A stretch of 64,000 nt of DNA from Cylicocyclus nassatus (GCA_958299035.1 CATQJL010000001.1:28871521-28935520); one strand, 5' to 3'; counted from the first letter of the stretch, positions 23,231-36,320 are shown. The notes: generated from the sequence alone by a model not told the origin. Program-made: numbers and translations.

Positions 23231-26200
23231 GCGTTCGTGGTGTAATGGTCAGCATGGATGCCTTCCAAGCATTCGACTGGGGTTCGATTCCCCCCGAACG
23301 CATTCGTTTTGCAAGCCAACCACGATATAGGGTGTGAATGCGAAACAGATACCTTTGCGCCATGAACGTCTACGTAGTTTGAAGGAACTGCTATCAAGCG
23401 TTCGTGGTGTAATGGTCAGCATGGATGCCTTCCAAGCATTCGACGGGGGTTCGATTCCCCCCGAACGCATTCGTTTTGCAGGCCAACCACGATATAGGGT
23501 GTGAATGCGAAACAGATAGCTTTCCGCCATGAACGTCTACGTAGTTTGAAGGAACTGCTATCACGCGTTCGTGGTGTAATGGTCAGCATGGATGCCTTCC
23601 AAGCATTCGACGGGGGTTCGATTCCCCCCGAACGCATTCGTTTTGCAGGCCAACCACGATATAGGGTGTGAATGCGAAACAGATAGCTTTGCGCCATGAA
23701 CGTCTACGTAGTTTGAAGGAACTGCCAACAAGCGTTCGTGGTGTAATGGTCAGCATGGATGCCTTCCAAGCATTCGACGGGGGTTCGATTCCCCCCGAAC
23801 GCATTCGTTTTGCAGGCCAACCACGATATAGGGTGTGAATGCGAAACAGATAGCTTTCCGCCATGAACGTCTACGTAGTTTGAAGGAACTGCTATCACGC
23901 GTTCGTGGTGTAATGGTCAGCATGGATGCCTTCCAAGCATTCGACGGGGGTTCGATTCCCCCCGAACGCATTCGTTTTGCAGGCCAACCACGATATAGGG
24001 TGTGAATGCGAAACAGATAGCTTTGCGCCATGAACGTCTACGTAGTTTGAAGGAACTGCTATCACGCGTTCGTGGTGTAATGGTCAGCATGGATGCCTTC
24101 CAAGCATTCGACGGGGGTTCGATTCCCCCCGAACGCATTCGTTTTGCAGGCCAACCACGATATAGGGTGTGAATGCGAAACAGATAGCTTTGCGCCATGA
24201 ACGTCTACGTAGTTTGAAGGAACTGCTATCACGCGTTCGTGGTGTAATGGTCAGCATGGATGCCTTCCAAGCATTCGACGGGGGTTCGATTCCCCCCGAA
24301 CGCATTCGTTTTGCAGGCCAACCACGATATAGGGTGTGAATGCGAAACAGGTAGCTTTGCGCCATGAACGTCTACGTAGTTTGAAGGAACTGCTATCAAG
24401 CGTTCGTGGTGTAATGGTCAGCATGGATGCCTTCCAAGCATTCGACGGGGGTTCGATTCCCCCCGAACGCATTCGTTTTGCAGGCCAACCACGATATAGG
24501 GTGTGAATGCGAAACAGGTAGCTTTGCTCCATGAACGTCTACGTAGTTTGAAGGAACTGCTATCAAGCGTTCGTGGTGTAATGGTCAGCATGGATGCCTT
24601 CCAAGCATTCGACGGGGGTTCGATTTCCCCCGAACGCATTCGTTTTGCAGGCCAACCACGATATAGGGTGTGAATGCGAAACAGATAGCTTTGCGCCATG
24701 AACGTCTACGTAGTTTGAAGGAACTGCTAACAAGCGTTCGTGGTGTAATGGTCAGCATGGATGCCTTCCAAGCATTCGACGGGGGTTCGATTCCCCCCGA
24801 ACGCATTCGTTTTGCAGGCCAACCACGATATAGGGTGTGAATGCGAAACAGGTAGCTTTGCGCCATGAACGTCTACGTAGTTTGAAGGAACTGCTATCAA
24901 GCGTTCGTGGTGTAATGGTCAGCATGGATGCCTTCCAAGCATTCGACGGGGGTTCGATTCCCCCCGAACGCATTCGTTTTGCAGGCCAACCACGATATAG
25001 GGTGTGAATGCGAAACAGGTAGCTTTGCGCCATGAACGTTTGCGTAGTTTGAAGGAACTGCTATCACGCGTTCGTGGTGTAATGGTGAGCATGGATGCCT
25101 TCCAAGCATTCGACGGGGGTTCGATTCCCCCCGAACGCATTCGTTTTGCAGGCCAACAACGATATAGGGTGTGAATGCGAAACAGATAGCTTTGCGCCAT
25201 GAACGTCTACGTAGTTTGAAGGAACTGCTATCACGCGTTCGTGGTGTAATGGTCAGCATGGATGCCTTCCAAGCATTCGACGGGGGTTCGATTCCCCCCG
25301 AACGCATTCGTTTTGCAGGCCAACCACGATATAGGGTGTGAATGCGAAACAGGTAGCTTTGCGCCATGAACGTCTACGTAGTTTGAAGGAACTGCTATCA
25401 AGCGTTCGTGGTGTAATGGTCAGCATGGATGCCTTCCAAGCATTCGACGGGGGTTCGATTCCCCCCGAACGCATTCGTTTTGCAGGCCAACCACGATATA
25501 GGGTGTGAATGCGAAACAGGTAGCTTTGCGCCATGAACGTCTACGTAGTTTGAAGGAACTGCTATCAAGCGTTCGTGGTGTAATGGTCAGCATGGATGCC
25601 TTCCAAGCATTCGACGGGGGTTCGATTTCCCCCGAACGCATTCGTTTTGCAGGCCAACCACGATATAGGGTGTGAATGCGAAACAGATAGCTTTGCGCCA
25701 TGAACGTCTACGTAGTTTGAAGGAACTGCTAACAAGCGTTCGTGGTGTAATGGTCAGCATGGATGCCTTCCAAGCATTCGACGGGGGTTCGATTCCCCCC
25801 GAACGCATTCGTTTTGCAGGCCAACCACGATATAGGGTGTGAATGCGAAACAGGTAGCTTTGCGCCATGAACGTCTACGTAGTTTGAAGGAACTGCTATC
25901 AAGCGTTCGTGGTGTAATGGTCAGCATGGATGCCTTCCAAGCATTCGACGGGGGTTCGATTCCCCCCGAACGCATTCGTTTTGCAGGCCAACCACGATAT
26001 AGGGTGTGAATGCGAAACAGGTAGCTTTGCGCCATGAACGTCTACGTAGTTTGAAGGAACTGCTATCAAGCGTTTGTGGTGTAATGGTCAGCATGGATGC
26101 CTTCCAAGCATTCGACGGGGGTTCGATTTCCCCCGAACGCATTCGTTTTGCAGGCCAACCACGATATAGGGTGTGAATGCGAAACAGATAGCTTTGCGCC

Positions 26201-26975
26201 ATGAACGTCTACGTAGTTTGAAGGAACTGCTAACAAGCGTTCGTGGTGTAATGGTCAGCATGGATGCCTTCCAAGCATTCGACGGGGGTTCGATTCCCCC
26301 CGAACGCATTCGTTTTGCAGGCCAACCACGATATAGGGTGTGAATGCGAAACAGATAGCTTTGCGCCATGAACGTCTACGTAGCTTGAAGGAACTGCTAA
26401 CAAGCGTTCGTGGTGTAATGGTCAGCATGGATGCCTTCCAAGCATTCGACGGGGGTTCGATTTCCCCCGAACGCATTCGTTTTGCAGGCCAACCACGATA
26501 TAGGGTGTGAATGCGAAACAGATAGCTTTGCGCCATGAACGTCTACGTAGTTTGAAGGAACTGCTAACAAGCGTTCGTGGTGTAATGGTCAGCATGGATG
26601 CCTTCCAAGCATTCGACGGGGGTTCGATTCCCCCCGAACGCATTCGTTTTGCAGGCCAACCACGATATAGGATGTGAATGCGAAACAGATAGCTTTGCGC
26701 CATGAACGTCTACGTAGTTTGAAGGAACTGCTAACAAGCGTTCGTGGTGTAATGGTCAGCATGGATGCCTTCCAAGCATTCGACGGGGGTTCGATTCCCC
26801 CCGAACGCATTCGTTTTGCAGGCCAACCACGATATAGGGTGTGAATGCGAAACAGATAGCTTTCCGCCATGAACGTCTACGTAGTTTGAAGGAACTGCTA
26901 TCACGCGTTCGTGGTGTAATGGTCAGCATGGATGCCTTCCAAGCATTCGACGGGGTTCGATTCCCCCCGAACGCA
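23231..26975 (+). tRNA. Run of 23 tRNA-Gly(UCC) genes from 23231, step 167
   Basis: Starts are 23231 + 167n for n = 0 to 22. C61T genes are at 24567, 25569, 26070 (also C6T) and 26404. Gene 26905 lost one G of the T stem (71 nt). Confidence 0.92.
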
Positions 26976-27404
26976 TTCGTTTTGCAGGCCAACCACGATA
27001 TAGGGTGTGAATGCGAAACAGATAGCTTTGCGCCATGAACGTCTACGTAGTTTGAAGGAACTGCTATCACGCGTTCGTGGTGTAATGGTCAGCATGGATG
27101 CCTTCCAAGCATTCGACGGGGGTTCGATTCCCCCCGAACGCATTCGTTTTGCAAGCCAACCACGATATAGGGTGTGAATGCGAAACAGATAGCTTTGCGC
27201 CATGAACGTCTACGTAGTTTGAAGGAACTGCTAACAAGCGTTCGTGGTGTAATGGTCAGCATGGATGCCTTCCAAGCATTCGACGGGGGTTCGATTCCCC
27301 CCGAACGCATTCGTTTTGCAGGCCAACCACGATATAGGGTGTGAATGCGAAACAGATAGCTTTGCGCCATGAACGTCTACGTAGCTTGAAGGAACTGCTA
27401 ACAA

Positions 27405-27476
27405 GCGTTCGTGGTGTAATGGTCAGCATGGATGCCTTCCAAGAGTACTCTGCGTTGATACCACTGCTTAAACGCA
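27405..27476 (+). pseudogene. tRNA-Gly slot with T arm replaced by adapter
   Basis: The gene is normal through the anticodon loop (TTCCAAG). Bases 27444-27469 are then a laboratory amplification oligo, and the 3' acceptor AACGCA resumes at 27471. The replaced segment has the same length, so the 167-bp register is kept. The underlying genomic copy is probably intact and the break is a sequencing or assembly artefact. Confidence 0.9.
27444..27469 (-). other. SMART/ISPCR-type amplification adapter remnant
   Basis: Read on the - strand, this starts AAGCAGTGGTATCAACGC and continues through AGAGTACT (26 bases). That is the widely used SMART/ISPCR primer, also the amplification adapter of low-input long-read genomic libraries (from memory). 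It is not genomic. Its orientation is that of an untrimmed 3' read end. Confidence 0.93.
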
Positions 27477-28071
27477 TTCGTTTTGCAGGCCAACCACGAT
27501 ATAGGGTGTGAATGCGAAACAGATAGCTTTGCGCCATGAACGTCTACGTAGTTTGAAGGAACTGCTAACAAGCGTTCGTGGTGTAATGGTCAGCATGGAT
27601 GCCTTCCAAGCATTCGACGGGGGTTCGATTCCCCCCGAACGCATTCGTTTTGCAGGCCAACCACGATATAGGGTGTGAATGCGAAACAGATAGCTTTGCG
27701 CCATGAACGTCTACGTAGTTTGAAGGAACTGCTAACAAGCGTTCGTGGTGTAATGGTCAGCATGGATGCCTTCCAAGCATTCGACGGGGGTTCGATTCCC
27801 CCCGAACGCATTCGTTTTGCAGGCCAACCACGATATAGGGTGTGAATGCGAAACAGATAGCTTTCCGCCATGAACGTCTACGTAGTTTGAAGGAACTGCT
27901 ATCACGCGTTCGTGGTGTAATGGTCAGCATGGATGCCTTCCAAGCATTCGACGGGGTTCGATTCCCCCCGAACGCATTCGTTTTGCAGGCCAACCACGAT
28001 ATAGGGTGTGAATGCGAAACAGATAGCTTTGCGCCATGAACGTCTACGTAGTTTGAAGGAACTGCTATCAC

Positions 28072-31000
28072 GCGTTCGTGGGGTAATGGTCAGCATGGAT
28101 GCCTTCCAAGCATTCGACTGGGGTTCGATTCCCCCCGAACGCATTCGTTTTGCAAGCCAACCACGATATAGGGTGTGAATGCGAAACAGATACCTTTGCG
28201 CCATGAACGTCTACGTAGTTTGAAGGAACTGCTATCAAGCGTTCGTGGTGTAATGGTCAGCATGGATGCCTTCCAAGCATTCGACGGGGGTTCGATTCCC
28301 CCCGAACGCATTCGTTTTGCAGGCCAACCACGATATAGGGTGTGAATGCGAAACAGATAGCTTTGCGCCATGAACGTTTGCGTAGTTTGAAGGAACTGCT
28401 ATCACGCGTTCGTGGTGTAATGGTCAGCATGGATGCCTTCCAAGCATTCGACGGGGGTTCGATTCCCCCCGAACGCATTCGTTTTGCAGGCCAACCACGA
28501 TATAGGGTGTGAATGCGAAACAGGTAGCTTTGCGCCATGAACGTTTGCGTAGTTTGAAGGAACTGCTATCACGCGTTCGTGGTGTAATGGTGAGCATGGA
28601 TGCCTTCCAAGCATTCGACGGGGGTTCGATTCCCCCCGAACGCATTCGTTTTGCAGGCCAACAACGATATAGGGTGTGAATGCGAAACAGATAGCTTTGC
28701 GCCATGAACGTCTACGTAGTTTGAAGGAACTGCTATCACGCGTTCGTGGTGTAATGGTCAGCATGGATGCCTTCCAAGCATTCGACTGGGGTTCGATTCC
28801 CCCCGAACGCATTCGTCTTGCAAGCCAACCACGATATAGGGTGTGAATGCGAAACAGATACCTTTGCGCCATGAACGTCTACGTAGTTTGAAGGAACTGC
28901 TATCAAGCGTTCGTGGTGTAATGGTCAGCATGGATGCCTTCCAAGCATTCGACGGGGGTTCGATTCCCCCCGAACGCATTCGTTTTGCAGGCCAACCACG
29001 ATATAGGGTGTGAATGCGAAACAGATAGCTTTGCGCCATGAACGTTTGCGTAGTTTGAAGGAACTGCTATCACGCGTTCGTGGTGTAATGGTGAGCATGG
29101 ATGCCTTCCAAGCATTCGACGGGGGTTCGATTCCCCCCGAACGCATTCGTTTTGCAGGCCAACAACGATATAGGGTGTGAATGCGAAACAGATAGCTTTG
29201 CGCCATGAACGTCTACGTAGTTTGAAGGAACTGCTAACAAGCGTTCGTGGTGTAATGGTCAGCATGGATGCCTTCCAAGCATTCGACGGGGGTTCGATTC
29301 CCCCCGAACGCATTCGTTTTGCAGGCCAACCACGATATAGGGTGTGAATGCGAAACAGATAGCTTTGCGCCATGAACGTCTACGTAGTTTGAAGGAACTG
29401 CTAACAAGCGTTCGTGGTGTAATGGTCAGCATGGATGCCTTCCAAGCGTTCGACGGGGGTTCGATTCCCCCCGAACGCATTCGTTTTGCAGGCCAACCAC
29501 GATATAGGGTGTGAATGCGAAACAGATAGCTTTGCGCCATGAACGTTTGCGTAGTTTGAAGGAACTGCTATCACGGGTTCGTGGTGTAATGGTCAGCATG
29601 GATGCCTTCCAAGCATTCGACGGGGGTTCGATTCCCCCCGAACGCATTCGTTTTGCAGGCCAACCACGATATAGGGTGTGAATGCGAAACAGATAGCTTT
29701 GCGCCATGAACGTCTACGTAGTTTGAAGGAACTGCTAACAAGCGTTCGTGGTGTAATGGTCAGCATGGATGCCTTCCAAGCATTCGACGGGGGTTCGATT
29801 CCCCCCGAACGCATTCGTTTTGCAGGCCAACCACGATATAGGGTGTGAATGCGAAACAGATACCTTTGCGCCATGAACGTCTACGTAGTTTGAAGGAACT
29901 GCTATCAAGCGTTTGTGGTGTAATGGTCAGCATGGATGCCTTCCAAGCATTCGACGGGGGTTCGATTCCCCCCGAACGCATTCGTTTTGCAGGCCAACCA
30001 CGATATAGGGTGTGAATGCGAAACAGATAGCTTTGCGCCATGAACGTCTACGTAGTTTGAAGGAACTGCTAACAAGCGTTCGTGGTGTAATGGTCAGCAT
30101 GGATGCCTTCCAAGCATTCGACGGGGGTTCGATTCCCCCCGAACGCATTCGTTTTGCAGGCCAACCACGATATAGGGTGTGAATGCGAAACAGATACCTT
30201 TGCGCCATGAACGTCTACGTAGTTTGAAGGAACTGCTATCAAGCGTTCGTGGTGTAATGGTCAGCATGGATGCCTTCCAAGCGTTCGACGGGGGTTCGAT
30301 TCCCCCCGAACGCATTCGTTTTGCAGGCCAACCACGATATAGGGTGTGAATGCGAAACAGATAGCTTTGCGCCATGAACGTTTGCGTAGTTTGAAGGAAC
30401 TGCTAACAAGCGTTCGTGGTGTAATGGTCAGCATGGATGCCTTCCAAGCATTCGACGGGGGTTCGATTCCCCCCGAACGCATTCGTTTTGCAGGCCAACC
30501 ACGATATAGGGTGTGAATGCGAAACAGATACCTTTGCGCCATGAACGTCTACGTAGTTTGAAGGAACTGCTATCAAGCGTTCGTGGTGTAATGGTCAGCA
30601 TGGATGCCTTCCAAGCGTTCGACGGGGGTTCGATTCCCCCCGAACGCATTCGTTTTGCAGGCCAACCACGATATAGGGTGTGAATGCGAAACAGATAGCT
30701 TTGCGCCATGAACGTTTGCGTAGTTTGAAGGAACTGCTATCACGGGTTCGTGGTGTAATGGTCAGCATGGATGCCTTCCAAGCATTCGACGGGGGTTCGA
30801 TTCCCCCCGAACGCATTCGTTTTGCAGGCCAACCACGATATAGGGTGTGAATGCGAAACAGATAGCTTTGCGCCATGAACGTCTACGTAGTTTGAAGGAA
30901 CTGCTAACAAGCGTTCGTGGTGTAATGGTCAGCATGGATGCCTTCCAAGCATTCGACGGGGGTTCGATTCCCCCCGAACGCATTCGTTTTGCAGGCCAAC

Positions 31001-33153
31001 CACGATATAGGGTGTGAATGCGAAACAGATAGCTTTGCGCCATGAACGTCTACGTAGTTTGAAGGAACTGCTAACAAGCGTTCGTGGTGTAATGGTCAGC
31101 ATGGATGCCTTCCAAGCATTCGACGGGGGTTCGATTCCCCCCGAACGCATTCGTTTTGCAGGCCAACCACGATATAGGGTGTGAATGCGAAACAGATACC
31201 TTTGCGCCATGAACGTCTACGTAGTTTGAAGGAACTGCTATCAAGCGTTCGTGGTGTAATGGTCAGCATGGATGCCTTCCAAGCGTTCGACGGGGGTTCG
31301 ATTCCCCCCGAACGCATTCGTTTTGCAGGCCAACCACGATATAGGGTGTGAATGCGAAACAGATAGCTTTGCGCCATGAACGTTTGCGTAGTTTGAAGGA
31401 ACTGCTATCACGGGTTCGTGGTGTAATGGTCAGCATGGATGCCTTCCAAGCATTCGACGGGGGTTCGATTCCCCCCGAACGCATTCGTTTTGCAGGCCAA
31501 CCACGATATAGGGTGTGAATGCGAAACAGATAGCTTTGCGCCATGAACGTCTACGTAGTTTGAAGGAACTGCTAACAAGCGTTCGTGGTGTAATGGTCAG
31601 CATGGATGCCTTCCAAGCATTCGACGGGGGTTCGATTCCCCCCGAACGCATTCGTTTTGCAGGCCAACCACGATATAGGGTGTGAATGCGAAACAGATAG
31701 CTTTGCGCCATGAACGCCTACGTAGTTTGAAGGAACTGCTATCACGCGTTCGTGGTGTAATGGTCAGCATGGATGCCTTCCAAGCATTCGACTGGGGTTC
31801 GATTCCCCCCGAACGCATTCGTTTTGCAAGCCAACCACTATATAGGGTGTGAATGCGAAACAGATACCTTTGCGCCATGAACGTCTACGTAGTTTGAAGG
31901 AACTGCTATCAAGCGTTTGTGGTGTAATGGTCAGCATGGATGCCTTCCAAGCATTCGACGGGGGTTCGATTCCCCCCGAACGCATTCGTTTTGCAGGCCA
32001 ACCACGATATAGGGTGTGAATGCGAAACAGATAGCTTTGCGCCATGAACGTTTGCGTAGTTTGAAGGAACTGCTATCACGCGTTCGTGGTGTAATGGTCA
32101 GCATGGATGCCTTCCAAGCATTCGACGGGGGTTCGATTCCCCCCGAACGCATTCGTTTTGCAGGCCAACCACGATATAGGGTGTGAATGCGAAACAGATA
32201 GCTTTGCGCCATGAACGTTTGCGTAGTTTGAAGGAACTGCTATCACGCGTTCGTGGTGTAATGGTCAGCATGGATGCCTTCCAAGCATTCGACGGGGGTT
32301 CGATTCCCCCCGAACGCATTCGTTTTGCAGGCCAACCACGATATAGGGTGTGAATGCGAAACAGATAGCTTTGCGCCATGAACGTCTACGTAGTTTGAAG
32401 GAACTGCTATCACGCGTTCGTGGTGTAATGGTCAGCATGGATGCCTTCCAAGCATTCGACTGGGGTTCGATTCCCCCCGAACGCATTCGTTTTGCAAGCC
32501 AACCACGATATAGGGTGTGAATGCGAAACAGATACCTTTGCGCCATGAACGTCTACGTAGTTTGAAGGAACTGCTATCAAGCGTTCGTGGTGTAATGGTC
32601 AGCATGGATGCCTTCCAAGCATTCGACGGGGGTTCGATTCCCCCCGAACGCATTCGTTTTGCAGGCCAACCACGATATAGGGTGTGAATGCGAAACAGAT
32701 AGCTTTGCGCCATGAACGTTTGCGTAGTTTGAAGGAACTGCTATCACGCGTTCGTGGTGTAATGGTCAGCATGGATGCCTTCCAAGCATTCGACGGGGGT
32801 TCGATTCCCCCCGAACGCATTCGTTTTGCAGGCCAACCACGATATAGGGTGTGAATGCGAAACAGGTAGCTTTGCGCCGTGAACGTTTGCGTAGTTTGAA
32901 GGAACTGCTATCACGCGTTCGTGGTGTAATGGTCAGCATGGATGCCTTCCAAGCATTCGACGGGGGTTCGATTCCCCCCGAACGCATTCGTTTTGCAGGC
33001 CAACCACGATATAGGGTGTGAATGCGAAACAGATAGCTTTGCGCCATGAACGTCTACGTAGTTTGAAGGAACTGCTAACAAGCGTTCGTGGTGTAATGGT
33101 CAGCATGGATGCCTTCCAAGCATTCGACGGGGGTTCGATTCCCCCCGAACGCA
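28072..33153 (+). tRNA. Run of 31 tRNA-Gly(UCC) genes from 28072, step 167
   Basis: Starts are 28072 + 167n for n = 0 to 30. Gene 28072 has T11G (base 28082), which weakens the D stem. Gene 28740 lacks a T4 terminator. A41G (wobble in the anticodon stem) is in 29408, 30243, 30577 and 31245. C2G (G2-G71 mismatch) is in 29575, 30744 and 31412. The spacer after 33082 lacks 2 bp. Confidence 0.93.
28816..28819 (+). terminator. Mutated terminator, TCTT instead of TTTT
   Basis: After the gene 28740-28811 the usual T4 is TCTT. No other run of four T occurs before the next gene, so transcription could read through to the terminator of gene 28907. Confidence 0.75.
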
Positions 33154-33246
33154 TTCGTTTTGCAGGCCAACCACTATAGGGTGTGAATGCGAAACAGATA
33201 GCTTTGCGCCATGAACGTCTACGTAGTTTGAAGGAACTGCTATCAC

Positions 33247-34153
33247 GCGTTCGTGGTGTAATGGTCAGCATGGATGCCTTCCAAGCATTCGACGGGGGTT
33301 CGATTCCCCCCGAACGCATTCGTTTTGCAGGCCAACCACGATATAGGGTGTGAATGCGAAACAGATAGCTTTGCGCCATGAACGTCTACGTAGTTTGAAG
33401 GAACTGCTATCACGCGTTCGTGGTGTAATGGTCAGCATGGATGCCTTCCAAGCATTCGACTGGGGTTCGATTCCCCCCGAACGCATTCGTTTTGCAAGCC
33501 AACCACGATATAGGGTGTGAATGCGAAACAGATACCTTTGCGCCATGAACGTCTACGTAGTTTGAAGGAACTGCTATCAAGCGTTCGTGGTGTAATGGTC
33601 AGCATGGATGCCTTCCAAGCATTCGACGGGGGTTCGATTCCCCCCGAACGCATTCGTTTTGCAGGCCAACCACGATATAGGGTGTGAATGCGAAACAGAT
33701 AGCTTTGCGCCATGAACGTTTGCGTAGTTTGAAGGAACTGCTATCACGCGTTCGTGGTGTAATGGTCAGCATGGATGCCTTCCAAGCATTCGACGGGGGT
33801 TCGATTCCCCCCGAACGCATTCGTTTTGCAGGCCAACCACGATATAGGGTGTGAATGCGAAACAGGTAGCTTTGCGCCGTGAACGTTTGCGTAGTTTGAA
33901 GGAACTGCTATCACGCGTTCGTGGTGTAATGGTCAGCATGGATGCCTTCCAAGCATTCGACGGGGGTTCGATTCCCCCCGAACGCATTCGTTTTGCAGGC
34001 CAACCACGATATAGGGTGTGAATGCGAAACAGATAGCTTTGCGCCATGAACGTCTACGTAGTTTGAAGGAACTGCTAACAAGCGTTCGTGGTGTAATGGT
34101 CAGCATGGATGCCTTCCAAGCATTCGACGGGGGTTCGATTCCCCCCGAACGCA
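33247..34153 (+). tRNA. Run of 6 tRNA-Gly(UCC) genes from 33247, step 167
   Basis: Starts are 33247 + 167n for n = 0 to 5. The pattern of unit types repeats the preceding 1000 bp. The spacer after 34082 has the 2-bp deletion (CACTATAGG). Confidence 0.93.
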
Positions 34154-35415
34154 TTCGTTTTGCAGGCCAACCACTATAGGGTGTGAATGCGAAACAGATA
34201 GCTTTGCGCCATGAACGTTTGCGTAGTTTGAAGGAACTGCTATCACGCGTTCGTGGTGTAATGGTCAGCATGGATGCCTTCCAAGCATTCGACGGGGGTT
34301 CGATTCCCCCCGAACGCATTCGTTTTGCAGGTCAACCACGATATAGGGTGTGAATGCGAAACAGATAGCTTTGCGCCATGAACGTCTACGTAGTTTGAAG
34401 GAACTGCTAACAAGCGTTCGTGGTGTAATGGTCAGCATGGATGCCTTCCAAGCATTCGACGGGGGTTCGATTCCCCCCGAACGCATTCGTTTTGCAGGCC
34501 AACCACGATATAGGGTGTGAATGCGAAACAGATAGCTTTCCGCCATGAACGTCTACGTAGTTTGAAGGAACTGCTATCACGCGTTCGTGGTGTAATGGTC
34601 AGCATGGATGCCTTCCAAGCATTCGACGGGGGTTCGATTCCCCCCGAACGCATTCGTTTTGCAGGCCAACCACGATATAGGGTGTGAATGCGAAACAGAT
34701 AGCTTTGCGCCATGAACGTCTACGTAGTTTGAAGGAACTGCTATCAAGCGTTCGTGGTGTAATGGTCAGCATGGATGCCTTCCAAGCATTCGACGGGGGT
34801 TCGATTCCCCCCGAACGCATTCGTTTTGCAGGCCAACCACGATATAGGGTGTGAATGCGAAACAGATAGCTTTGCGCCATGAACGTCTACGTAGTTTGAA
34901 GGAACTGCTATCACGCGTTCGTGGTGTAATGGTCAGCATGGATGCCTTCCAAGCATTCGACTGGGGTTCGATTCCCCCCGAACGCATTCGTTTTGCAAGC
35001 CAACCACGATATAGGGTGTGAATGCGAAACAGATACCTTTGCGCCATGAACGTCTACGTAGTTTGAAGGAACTGCTATCAAGCGTTCGTGGTGTAATGGT
35101 CAGCATGGATGCCTTCCAAGCATTCGACGGGGGTTCGATTCCCCCCGAACGCATTCGTTTTGCAGGCCAACCACGATATAGGGTGTGAATGCGAAACAGA
35201 TAGCTTTGCGCCATGAACGTTTGCGTAGTTTGAAGGAACTGCTATCACGCGTTCGTGGTGTAATGGTCAGCATGGATGCCTTCCAAGCATTCGACGGGGG
35301 TTCGATTCCCCCCGAACGCATTCGTTTTGCAGGCCAACCACGATATAGGGTGTGAATGCGAAACAGGTAGCTTTGCGCCGTGAACGTTTGCGTAGTTTGA
35401 AGGAACTGCTATCAC

Positions 35416-35487
35416 GCGTTCGTGGTGTAATAGTACTCTGCGTTGATACCACTGCTTTCGACGGGGGTTCGATTCCCCCCGAACGCA
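35416..35487 (+). pseudogene. tRNA-Gly slot with D and anticodon arms replaced by adapter
   Basis: The gene starts normally (GCGTTCGTGGTGTAAT). Bases 35432-35457 are the amplification oligo, and the T arm and 3' acceptor resume at TCGACGGGGG. Exactly 26 bases are replaced, so the register is kept. This is an artefact rather than a real mutation. Confidence 0.9.
35432..35457 (-). other. SMART/ISPCR-type amplification adapter remnant (second)
   Basis: It is the same 26-base oligo in the same orientation as at 27444-27469, again replacing an equal length of array sequence. It marks a second probable untrimmed read end in the assembly. Confidence 0.93.
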
Positions 35488-35747
35488 TTCGTTTTGCAGG
35501 CCAACCACGATATAGGGTGTGAATGCGAAACAGATAGCTTTGCGCCATGAACGTCTACGTAGTTTGAAGGAACTGCTAACAAGCGTTCGTGGTGTAATGG
35601 TCAGCATGGATGCCTTCCAAGCATTCGACGGGGGTTCGATTCCCCCCGAACGCATTCGTTTTGCAGGCCAACCACTATAGGGTGTGAATGCGAAACAGAT
35701 AGCTTTGCGCCATGAACGTCTACGTAGTTTGAAGGAACTGCTAACAA

Positions 35748-36320
35748 GCGTTCGTGGTGTAATGGTCAGCATGGATGCCTTCCAAGCATTCGACGGGGGT
35801 TCGATTCCCCCCGAACGCATTCGTTTTGCAGGCCAACCACGATATAGGGTGTGAATGCGAAACAGATAGCTTTGCGCCATGAACGTTTGCGTAGTTTGAA
35901 GGAACTGCTATCACGCGTTCGTGGTGTAATGGTCAGCATGGATGCCTTCCAAGCATTCGACGGGGGTTCGATTCCCCCCGAACGCATTCGTTTTGCAGGC
36001 CAACCACGATATAGGGTGTGAATGCGAAACAGGTAGCTTTGCGCCGTGAACGTTTGCGTAGTTTGAAGGAACTGCTATCACGCGTTCGTGGTGTAATGGT
36101 CAGCATGGATGCCTTCCAAGCATTCGACGGGGGTTCGATTCCCCCCGAACGCATTCGTTTTGCAGGCCAACCACGATATAGGGTGTGAATGCGAAACAGA
36201 TAGCTTTGCGCCATGAACGTCTACGTAGTTTGAAGGAACTGCTAACAAGCGTTCGTGGTGTAATGGTCAGCATGGATGCCTTCCAAGCATTCGACGGGGG
36301 TTCGATTCCCCCCGAACGCA
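35748..36320 (+). tRNA. Run of 4 tRNA-Gly(UCC) genes from 35748, step 167
   Basis: Starts are 35748, 35915, 36082 and 36249. The spacer after 36249 has the 2-bp deletion. The TTGCGCCGTG and GTTTGCGTAG spacer types appear in the same order as at 33581. Confidence 0.93.

Larger units (their letters stand above)
27071..27976 (+). tRNA. Run of 6 tRNA-Gly(UCC) slots from 27071, step 167
   Basis: Starts are 27071, 27238, 27405, 27572, 27739 and 27906. Slot 27405 is interrupted by adapter sequence. Gene 27906 lost one G of the T stem, exactly like 26905 located 1001 bp upstream. Confidence 0.9.
34247..35654 (+). tRNA. Run of 9 tRNA-Gly(UCC) slots from 34247, step 167
   Basis: Starts are 34247 + 167n for n = 0 to 8. 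Slot 35416 is interrupted by adapter. The spacer after 35583 has the 2-bp deletion. The block recurs about 2167 bp downstream. Confidence 0.9.

Noticed and set aside
27444..27469. Novel 26-bp insertion or mobile element shared by two units
   Set aside because: The sequence is a standard amplification oligo. It replaces rather than inserts, and it has no terminal repeats.
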